Assembly: GCA_029857975.1 (NCBI GenBank)
Contig: JAOUFX010000233.1
Location: forward strand, 1 to 5,820
DNA length: 5,820 bases
Direction of reading: 5' to 3'
Origin: Deltaproteobacteria bacterium
GTDB taxonomy: Bacteria; Desulfobacterota; SM23-61
The notes under the pieces were generated by a model. That model was given only the letters and a program-made list of their open reading frames with translations. It made no database searches and had not been told where the DNA came from. A program made the translations under genes and the position numbers. Below, one piece after another: positions 1 to 4,615 of this stretch; the stretch's first letter is position 1; every line of letters begins with the position of its first letter.

Positions 1-72
1 TACAGGAAGCATACCATTAAGGAAGCAAAAGAATACCTGAAGATGAGTAGTCTTCCAGTCAGGATAGGTTAA
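1..72 (+). CDS. C-terminal end of an unidentified protein (5' part outside window)
   Basis: Frame 1 is open from the first base and ends at TAA (70-72), giving a 23-residue tail ending in SSLPVRIG. The tail is basic and predicted helical (TIKEAKEYLK), then a short hydrophobic end. This is too little to name a family. The composition is A/G-rich and looks like coding sequence rather than noise, but an open frame of 72 bases can occur by chance. The insertion sequence begins only 16 bp after the stop, so this gene seems to have kept its normal end while its downstream spacer was lost or invaded. An A-rich run (71-88) follows the stop, with no hairpin that would make a terminator. Confidence 0.45.
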   Translation, partial: YRKHTIKEAKEYLKMSSLPVRIG

Positions 73-88
73 AAACTAAAAAAAATAA

Positions 89-113
89 TGTTAGGAACTT
101 TTTAAAATTGCAC
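89..113 (+). repeat. IS left terminal repeat, outer copy (degenerate)
   Basis: This copy starts TGTTAGG and ends in ATTGCAC. Against the reverse complement of 1586-1610 it keeps the TGT end, the AC, the TTAAAA core and the final GCAC, about 17 of 25 positions. It is more diverged than the neighbouring inner copy, so this end may have decayed. Confidence 0.55.
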
Positions 114-116
114 TCC

Positions 117-136
117 TTACAGATTAAAAGTGCACC
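117..136 (+). repeat. IS left terminal repeat, inner copy
   Basis: The sequence ttacagattaaaagtgcacc matches the reverse complement of the right outer repeat (ttacaaattaaaagtgcacc, 1585-1604) at 19 of 20 positions. It lies 22 bp inside the outer left copy, measured between the GCAC cores. It contains the transposase stop codon (124-126) and encodes the last residues of the protein. It is probably a transposase binding site. Confidence 0.8.
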
Positions 137-1377
137 TCTGGGAGGTCAGAATTTTTGATTTTATGAACATCAATCAACTTCCCCTCGCACCAGAATCTAA
201 TTTCGGCGATTTGGTCATTGAGGGGGTAAAAACGGAGATTGACCTGTTTTCTTGGGTCTGCATGGACTTTGAATTGTAGATTGTTAACAGAGACTCTTCT
301 ATAAGAGTCTACGGTTCGATCCATTCGGAGACAGAAGATATCTTTAGCTGATTGAAAGGGAGGTGTAACTGTAAATTCTCTAAAGAGAGACTGTTTGTGT
401 TTCAAGGCCTTTTGGAAACGGAAGTAAGGGATCTCCTGAGTCGTGGAGTGAACCTGGCGGTAGTTATATCGATGGAGTTCCTGGTTAAGGACCCTTTGGG
501 CCTGATGGATCTCGGTCACCTCTTCGCGGACACAGGTTCGGATCAGCCGGTCCTGGAGCCAGCCATAAGGCCGTTCAATTTTGCCTCTGGCTTGAGGGGA
601 AAGGGAATAGGTAACCTTCACCTGGCAGTCTTCCAGGACCTGTTTCCATTGTGGGGTCGTCTCATCGGTGAGAAGGTGGTGTTTATACCAGAGGGAGTCC
701 CTTCCCCGGACAAAGCGGAAGATCGAGTGGGAATCAACGTAGTAAGCATAAGGAAGGCCATGTCGAAGGATCACGGTCTGCAAGGCCAAGATATGGGTCC
801 AACTGGTCTCTTTCCTGACCAAGACGGCGTAGAGGAGGAACCGGCTATAATCATCCAGGGAGGTGATTAGATACCATTTTTCTTGGGCCGCTGGCGCCCA
901 GAGATGATGCGAGGAATCATGCTGAATCAGTTCTCCGGCATAACGGGTTAAGAGTTCTCGGTCATGGAGGCTCCTTTTAGGTTTTTTCAGATAAAAGCCA
1001 TGTTTTTTTGCCCGATCAATGATCGTGCTCAAGGAGACTTTCTGACGATAGGTTTTGCGCAAACGGTCCTTGAGATAGCTGTAATTATAAGACCTTAAAG
1101 GGACATCTTGGTCTTGGATAATCTTCTTTTCGATGGCTAATTCTTTGAGAATATTCTGTTCAATTTCCGGGGAGATGGTTCGGGGAGGCGTAGTTCTGCG
1201 GTATTGGATGGTGAAGCGCTGAGGATTTTCTTTATACTGCTTGAGGAGCATGAAAAATCGTCTTCTGCTGATTCCCAGGATCCCCTGGATATATTTTCGT
1301 TCCACTTCGTTCTTCAAATAGCGTTCGAGAAGTTCTTTGACTTGATCGGAAGTAAACCGCTTGTGTAACTGGGACAT
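124..1377 (-). CDS. IS transposase, DDE/rve integrase-core type
   Basis: A transposase of 417 aa that should bind the repeats at both ends and catalyse DNA cleavage and strand transfer. Residues about 6-50 form a helix-turn-helix region (ILGISRRRFFMLLKQ). A second DNA-binding helical region precedes the catalytic core. The RNase H-like core spans about 145-320, with the acidic triad read as D154 (IQHDSS), D215 (YYVDSHS) and E268 (ARGKIERPYG). The family-typical SLDDYSRF follows the first Asp. The C-terminal 330-417 stretch is a beta-rich domain usual after rve cores. The start is ATG at 1377, supported by AGGAGG 9 nt upstream. The gene appears intact, without frameshift, and its length suits the family. 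The stop lies inside the left inner terminal repeat. IS481 and ISNCY share this plan, so the family name is approximate. The plus-strand open frame at 352-870 is antisense shadow. Confidence 0.9.
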   Translation of the reverse strand: MSQLHKRFTSDQVKELLERYLKNEVERKYIQGILGISRRRFFMLLKQYKENPQRFTIQYRRTTPPRTISPEIEQNILKELAIEKKIIQDQDVPLRSYNYSYLKDRLRKTYRQKVSLSTIIDRAKKHGFYLKKPKRSLHDRELLTRYAGELIQHDSSHHLWAPAAQEKWYLITSLDDYSRFLLYAVLVRKETSWTHILALQTVILRHGLPYAYYVDSHSIFRFVRGRDSLWYKHHLLTDETTPQWKQVLEDCQVKVTYSLSPQARGKIERPYGWLQDRLIRTCVREEVTEIHQAQRVLNQELHRYNYRQVHSTTQEIPYFRFQKALKHKQSLFREFTVTPPFQSAKDIFCLRMDRTVDSYRRVSVNNLQFKVHADPRKQVNLRFYPLNDQIAEIRFWCEGKLIDVHKIKNSDLPEVHF

Positions 1378-1386
1378 AATCTTAGA

Positions 1387-1392
1387 CCTCCT
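1387..1392 (-). promoter_or_regulatory. Shine-Dalgarno of the transposase
   Basis: The minus strand reads AGGAGG here, 9 nt before the ATG at 1377. This consensus site fixes the transposase start. Confidence 0.8.
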
Positions 1393-1403
1393 TTGGGTTT
1401 TGG

Positions 1404-1409
1404 ATTATA
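1404..1409 (-). promoter_or_regulatory. Candidate -10 box for the transposase
   Basis: The minus strand reads a perfect TATAAT. It lies 11 nt upstream of the AGGAGG, giving a very short leader. No good -35 hexamer is present 16-18 nt further upstream (the sequence there is around CGCCTT), so the promoter may be weak. That is common for transposases. The large inverted repeat begins just beyond the expected -35 position. Confidence 0.4.
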
Positions 1410-1436
1410 TCCCCCACACCGAAGAAAGGCGCCACA

Positions 1437-1547
1437 GAGTTATCCACAGAGGGCTACGAGAGCTACGAGATTTTGCCCTTCGGGCCGCCCAGCTTCTTAG
1501 GGGCTGGGCTAAAATCTCTCCGCTCTCTACCCCTCTATGGATAACTC
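1437..1547. repeat. Long inverted repeat (hairpin-capable) inside the IS, with DnaA-box-like sites in both arms
   Basis: The left arm begins GAGTTATCCACAGAGGG (1437-1453). The right arm is its complement, ending CCTCTATGGATAACTC at 1547; the first 17 positions pair with one mismatch. After a few bulged bases with GAGAG repeats, the arms pair again: GAGATTTTGCCC (1467-1478) with GGGCTAAAATCTC (1506-1518). The centre holds smaller hairpins (GCCC-TTCG-GGGC type at 1475-1484; GCCCAGC/GCTGGGC at about 1487-1510). Bases 1440-1448 read TTATCCACA, identical to the E. coli DnaA-box consensus, and 1536-1544 is its complement with one change. The repeat lies between the transposase promoter and the right end. 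It could shield the transposase from read-through transcription or bind a host or element protein. Confidence 0.8.
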
Positions 1548-1553
1548 ACACGA

Positions 1554-1574
1554 GTGCAGTTTTAATTTGTAAAT
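1554..1574 (-). repeat. IS right terminal repeat, inner copy
   Basis: This 21-bp copy differs from bases 1586-1606 at a single position (GTGCAG against GTGCAC) and lies exactly 32 bp away in the same orientation. It is probably a second transposase binding site. Confidence 0.8.
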
Positions 1575-1585
1575 CTGAAAAAACG

Positions 1586-1610
1586 GTGCACTTTTAATTT
1601 GTAAATGACA
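1586..1610 (-). repeat. IS right terminal repeat, outer copy
   Basis: Read inward from 1610 it begins TGTCATTTAC and ends in GTGCAC. The core is 19 of 20 identical to the left inner copy (117-136) and about 17 of 25 to the left outer copy (89-113). It defines the right boundary of the element. Confidence 0.8.
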
Positions 1611-1626
1611 CCGGGGAGTCGAAGAG

Positions 1627-1656
1627 TTGACTTAGGCCGTATATATGTAGTATAAG
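1627..1656 (+). promoter_or_regulatory. Candidate sigma-70 promoter for the alcohol dehydrogenase
   Basis: TTGACT (1627-1632; 5 of 6 to consensus) and TATAAG (1651-1656; 5 of 6) are separated by 18 nt of A/T-rich sequence. The promoter begins 16 bp outside the right end of the insertion sequence, so both boxes belong to the host flank. The predicted leader to the ATG at 1736 is about 70 nt. It contains a small CCCG/CGGG stem (1692-1703) and the palindrome GAAATATTTC (1705-1714), neither clearly regulatory. Confidence 0.5.
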
Positions 1657-1720
1657 GGCCCATCAGCACACATGAAGGAAATAGAATTTCGCCCGCCAAC
1701 GGGGGAAATATTTCTTGCCA

Positions 1721-1726
1721 GAGAGG
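1721..1726 (+). promoter_or_regulatory. Shine-Dalgarno deciding the dehydrogenase start
   Basis: GAGAGG lies 9 nt before the ATG at 1736. It supports that ATG over the upstream in-frame TTG at 1715, which would add seven residues and has no purine-rich site at the right distance. Confidence 0.7.
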
Positions 1727-1735
1727 ATAAAAATT

Positions 1736-2839
1736 ATGAAAGCAAAAGCTGCAATTTTATTCCAAGTGGGGCAAAAACTGGACCTGCGGGAAGTTGAGGT
1801 GGAGCCTCCCCGGTCTGGGGAAGTGCTGATCAAGATGGCCGCTGCCGGTGTTTGTCACAGCGACCGCCACGTGATGACCGGCCACCTGGTAGCCCAACTG
1901 CCAGCGATTCTCGGCCACGAAGGATCCGGAATTGTGGCGGAGGTGGGGCCCGGGGTGACATCCCTTAAGCCGGGCGATCATGTCATCCCCCTTTGGCGCC
2001 TTTCCTGCGGGGTGTGTGAATATTGCAGCAACGGCCGACCGGCTCTTTGCCCGGCGGGTTCCCAAATCCGGATGACGGGACGCTTGCTGGATGGTAGCAC
2101 CCGGTTCAAGCTCAACGGGCAGGAGATCAAACACTTCGCCGGAGTTTCCAGCTTTGCAGAGTATTCGGTTATTCCGGAAAAGGCGGCGCTTAAAATCCCG
2201 GAAGATTTTCCGCTGGATAAAGCGGCGCTGCTGGGATGCGGAGTGATCACGGGAGTGGGCGCTGTATTTAATGCGGCCCGAATGAAGCCGGGAAGCAGTG
2301 TCGCGGTCTTCGGCACGGGAGGAGTGGGTATAAACGTTGTGCAAGGCGCAGCCATTGCCGGTGCTGCCAAGATCATCGCCGTGGATGTGCTGCCCAACAA
2401 GCTGGAATTTGCGCAGCAGTTTGGGGCCACGCATATGATTAACGCTTCCCGGGGAAATCCGGTGGAAGAAGTCCGTGCTTTGACCGGAGGCCGGGGAGTG
2501 GATTATGCTTTTGAAGTCATTGGTCTGCCGGCAACGATTCGTCAGGCCTATGATTCACTTTGCAAGCGCGGGATGGCGGTGGTGGTGGGGGTCACGCCGA
2601 TGACCATGGAAGTTTCCGTGCCGATCATGCCCCTTGTTTTCGAGGAAAGAATCCTTACCGGATCGGTCTACGGCTCGAGCCGCCCCCTAATCGACATTCC
2701 CATGTTGATTAGCCTCTATCGAGCCGGCAAGCTGAAGCTGGACGAATTGTTGACCCGGCGGTATCCTTTCGCTGAGATCAATGAGGCCTATGATGCCCTG
2801 GAGAAAGGCGAAGTCCTGCGCAGTATAATTACTTTCTGA
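1736..2839 (+). CDS. Zinc-dependent medium-chain alcohol dehydrogenase (AdhD/class III-like)
   Basis: A cytosolic NAD(P)-dependent oxidoreductase of 367 aa, a usual length for class III-like MDR enzymes, interconverting alcohols and aldehydes. Catalytic zinc ligands are visible as C40 (GVCHSD), H61-E62 (GHEGSG) and C168 (LLGCGVITG). The structural zinc lobe is complete: C91, C94, C97 and C105 with spacing x2-x2-x7. The Rossmann motif is GTGGVG (193-198), and D217 at the end of the second strand (IIAVDV) favours NAD over NADP. The segment GSVYGSSRPLIDIP and the C-terminal LDELLTRRYPFAEINEAYD are typical of the family that includes mycobacterial AdhD and NDMA-dependent alcohol dehydrogenases, as I recall them. 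The substrate is not readable; aryl or aliphatic primary alcohols are both possible. The ATG is chosen for its GAGAGG. The gene has its own likely promoter and is followed by a repeat-bearing spacer before the transporter. Confidence 0.92.
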   Translation: MKAKAAILFQVGQKLDLREVEVEPPRSGEVLIKMAAAGVCHSDRHVMTGHLVAQLPAILGHEGSGIVAEVGPGVTSLKPGDHVIPLWRLSCGVCEYCSNGRPALCPAGSQIRMTGRLLDGSTRFKLNGQEIKHFAGVSSFAEYSVIPEKAALKIPEDFPLDKAALLGCGVITGVGAVFNAARMKPGSSVAVFGTGGVGINVVQGAAIAGAAKIIAVDVLPNKLEFAQQFGATHMINASRGNPVEEVRALTGGRGVDYAFEVIGLPATIRQAYDSLCKRGMAVVVGVTPMTMEVSVPIMPLVFEERILTGSVYGSSRPLIDIPMLISLYRAGKLKLDELLTRRYPFAEINEAYDALEKGEVLRSIITF

Positions 2840-2924
2840 GGTTTTGGCCGTTGTTTTAGAACCCCCGTCCCGGTTTTCCCCCGTTGCCAGATGTACGGAT
2901 CGGTTCCTAAGAAGAGCCAAGAAT

Positions 2925-3077
2925 GATGATCTCGTAAAAAATAAAAATTGGGATGGCAAGGTAAAAAGCTCCATATGCAAGGCGCGCAAAACCTGAGGAG
3001 TGAGGCGTACTTACAAGGTACGCCGCAACGACAAAGGTGAAGCGCAACGCCGCAGATGGACTTTTTACAAAGCCATC
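2925..3077. repeat. Structured intergenic repeat element, about 150 bp
   Basis: The 347-bp spacer between the dehydrogenase and the transporter (2840-3186) contains this block. Its ends are imperfect inverted repeats: GATGATCTCGTAAAAA (2925-2940) against the complement of TTTTTACAAAGCCATC (3062-3077), 12 of 16 matching. In the middle lies a palindrome with 10-bp arms (3001-3010 and 3018-3027, core GGCGTAC/GTACGCC, 9 of 10 pairing) around a 7-nt loop, followed by GCGCAACGCCGCAGAT. The layout resembles a dispersed REP- or MITE-like intergenic element that I recall from deltaproteobacterial genomes; this recollection is not tested here. The 64-codon open frame that begins GTG at 3000 starts inside the palindrome and is probably not a gene. 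Bases 2840-2924 hold C-rich and T-rich runs but no clear terminator. Confidence 0.6.
3001..3027. repeat. Central palindrome of the intergenic element
   Basis: TGAGGCGTAC and GTACGCCGCA pair at 9 of 10 positions across the 7-nt loop TTACAAG. It is a compact stem able to form in either transcript. No T-run follows, so it does not look like an intrinsic terminator. Confidence 0.7.
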
Positions 3078-3103
3078 AAGAATCGGCGGAATAAACCCGA
3101 GAT

Positions 3104-3110
3104 AAGGAGG
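3104..3110 (+). promoter_or_regulatory. Strong Shine-Dalgarno-like site without a standard start codon
   Basis: AAGGAGG is a near-perfect ribosome-binding sequence, yet no ATG, GTG or TTG follows at normal distance. A CTG lies 6 nt downstream (3117). It opens a 25-codon frame ending at TAA 3192-3194, overlapping the transporter ATG as ATGCCTAA. It could serve a coupled leader peptide or be chance. Confidence 0.25.
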
Positions 3111-3186
3111 TTATATCTGGATATCCGGGGATTTGAATTTGATGGAATTTCTTCCTCATCGTCCCTCGAGATCTTAATAAGGGGAT

Positions 3187-4446
3187 ATGCCTAAATTTTC
3201 ATTCCAACCTAAGTCTCACTGGGGGGTCGTGGCCATTTCCTTCGTAACGATCGCCCTTGCCTACGGCCTGAATTTCTCTTTTTCCGTATTCTTCGTAGCC
3301 ATCCTGGAAGAGTTCCAATGGAGCAGGGCCAGTATAGCGGGGGCTTTCTCGTTATCGTCCCTCATAATAGGAATCGGTTCCTGGCCGGGAGGAAGGCTGG
3401 TCGACCGATTTGGGCCCAGAAAAATAATGATGGCCGGTGCCATCATCCTTTCATTGGCGACGATGGCCAGCTCGCTGATCCGGGAGGTCTGGCATCTCTA
3501 CTTTCTTTTTGGAATCTTGTCTGGTTTAGGTATTTGCGGTCTCGGGTGGGTGCCCAATTCGGTCCTGCTCGCCAACTGGTTTGTCAAAAATCGTGGGAGC
3601 ATGGTGGGCATCGCTTTCTCCGGGATGGGAATCGGAATTCTTGCTGTTGGGCCTTCGGCCCAATTCCTTATATCCAGCCTGGGATGGCGAATGGCCTACC
3701 TGGTTTTTGGCCTGGCGGTTTTAGTGCTCTTGCTGCCATTAAACTTTTTTTTGCAGGATAGGCCGATTCGAAAAACGGACAATGACGGCCCCGATCAAAA
3801 AAGCCCCCTGGCCAATGGAGGGGACCCAAGGGAGAAGAGGGATTGGACTTTAAGGCGCTCCATGAAAACTCTGCCTTTCTGGGCGCTCTTTATTTCTTTT
3901 TTTCTCATTCCTTTAGGCATATATCCTGTTGCCGTCCACCAGGTGGCCTACATAACCGACCAGGGTTACAGCAAGATACTGGCTGCTTTTGTCTTCGGGA
4001 TCATGGGTTTATTGAGCACGGTCGGCAGGCCCCTTTTCGGAGCTCTCTCCGACCGCATCGGCAGGGAGAAAGCCGTGACCTGGAGCTTTATCAGTTCCAT
4101 CGCGGGAATTCTCATTCTCATTTTCTTGCCCGCACTGCAATCCGTATTCTGGCTCTACCTTTACGCCATCCTCTTCGGATTGGGATTTGGAGCGCGCGGT
4201 CCCATCGTGTCCGCCATGATGGCCGATATGTTTTCGGGAAAGCATTTTGGGAGCATCTATGGCTTTATCAACATCGGCAATGGGATTGGAGGGGCATTGG
4301 GGCCCTGGCTGGGAGGGCTTCTTTACGATTTGACCGGTAGTTATCGGATTCCATTTTTTATATGTATTCCTGTTCTGGGGTTGGCCTGTATTCTTTTTTG
4401 GAAAGCTGGAAGGAGTCGGTCCCGTCTTCATTCCCAGGCCATATAA
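3187..4446 (+). CDS. MFS transporter, monocarboxylate / oxalate-formate antiporter-like
   Basis: An inner-membrane secondary transporter of 419 aa with 12 predicted membrane segments: about 12-34, 47-68, 79-97, 104-124, 137-158, 166-190, then 229-250, 262-283, 297-316, 319-342, 353-376 and 385-406. A hydrophilic, charged loop (191-226) separates the two halves, as usual for MFS. Signature motif A occurs after TM2 (GGRLVDRFGPRK, 68-79) and again in the second half (GALSDRIGREK, 285-295). The overall style (SRASIAGAFSLSSLIIG near TM2, GWRMAYLVFG at TM6) is like the MCT/OFA branch that moves small organic anions, but the substrate is not determinable. A TAA at 3178-3180 directly upstream in frame makes ATG 3187 the first possible start. 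Its AAGGGG (3179-3184) is only 2 nt away, so initiation may be weak or coupled to upstream translation. It lies downstream of the dehydrogenase and faces the CoA ligase. Confidence 0.88.
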   Translation: MPKFSFQPKSHWGVVAISFVTIALAYGLNFSFSVFFVAILEEFQWSRASIAGAFSLSSLIIGIGSWPGGRLVDRFGPRKIMMAGAIILSLATMASSLIREVWHLYFLFGILSGLGICGLGWVPNSVLLANWFVKNRGSMVGIAFSGMGIGILAVGPSAQFLISSLGWRMAYLVFGLAVLVLLLPLNFFLQDRPIRKTDNDGPDQKSPLANGGDPREKRDWTLRRSMKTLPFWALFISFFLIPLGIYPVAVHQVAYITDQGYSKILAAFVFGIMGLLSTVGRPLFGALSDRIGREKAVTWSFISSIAGILILIFLPALQSVFWLYLYAILFGLGFGARGPIVSAMMADMFSGKHFGSIYGFINIGNGIGGALGPWLGGLLYDLTGSYRIPFFICIPVLGLACILFWKAGRSRSRLHSQAI

Positions 4447-4517
4447 TCCCCTAATCTTTTTAAGGCCAGGGTACCCGGGGATCAGGGATTGAATGATCGC
4501 ATTCCTCAAGGTATCCG

Positions 4518-4608
4518 CCAGTTTCGAGTCCCCAGTCCAAAGTCCAAAATGCCGAGTTTCGCGTTGCGGGTTACGGGTTTTAAATCATAATCAGTGAGTC
4601 GTAAGTCG
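4518..4608. repeat. Degenerate heptanucleotide tandem array (13 x 7 nt)
   Basis: From 4518 to 4608 the sequence can be cut into 13 consecutive 7-mers without a phase break. Most carry GT at positions 4-5, for example CCAGTTT (4518), CGAGTCC (4525), AAAGTCC (4539), CGGGTTA (4567) and TAAGTCG (4602). Three units (4546, 4581 and 4588) are degenerate. The array fills much of the 169-bp spacer between the convergent transporter and ligase genes and stops 7 bp before the ligase stop codon. The remaining 4447-4517 shows no gene and no convincing terminator. Confidence 0.65.
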
Positions 4609-4615
4609 CAGCCAT

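Larger units (their letters stand above)
89..1610 (-). mobile_element. IS481/ISNCY-like insertion sequence, about 1.52 kb
   Basis: The ends were set from matching termini. The left end starts TGTTAGG at 89 and the right end finishes AAATGACA at 1610, so the element runs TG...CA. The outer 25-bp termini (89-113 against the reverse complement of 1586-1610) match at about 17 of 25 positions, including TGT, the A/T core TTAAAA and GCAC. A better-conserved inner copy lies on the left (117-136; 19 of 20 against the right outer repeat), and a second copy lies inside the right end (1554-1574). One gene, a DDE transposase on the minus strand, fills most of the element. The flanks (AAAAATAA on the left, CCGGGGAG on the right) show no target-site duplication. 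The family label rests on the transposase domain order and on size, and the exact left end is less certain than the right. Confidence 0.75.

Noticed and set aside
352..870. 172-codon plus-strand open frame inside the insertion sequence
   Set aside because: It is antisense to the transposase, whose catalytic motifs are intact, and it has no recognisable domain or ribosome site.
1440..1544. Replication origin based on the DnaA-box-like sites
   Set aside because: There are only two boxes, both inside hairpin arms of an insertion sequence, with no A/T-rich unwinding region, no further boxes and no dnaA or rep gene nearby.
1361..1597. 78-codon plus-strand open frame across the hairpin and right IS end
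   Set aside because: It runs through the transposase promoter, the inverted repeat and the terminal repeats. Its product is explained by those structures.
1672..1794. 40-codon frame from ATG 1672 upstream of and overlapping the dehydrogenase
   Set aside because: It has no Shine-Dalgarno, is in a different frame from the dehydrogenase, and its second half is out-of-frame dehydrogenase sequence.
1757..2434. Long minus-strand open frames within the dehydrogenase
   Set aside because: They are shadows of a G+C-rich gene with clear zinc and Rossmann motifs on the plus strand. They have no family features.
3000..3194. 64-codon plus-strand open frame starting at GTG 3000
   Set aside because: It begins inside the palindrome of the intergenic repeat, has no ribosome site at its start, and its first half is low-complexity basic sequence typical of translated repeats.
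4447..4517. Intrinsic terminator after the transporter
   Set aside because: The GGGTACCC palindrome is short and followed by G/C-rich sequence without a T-run on either strand.
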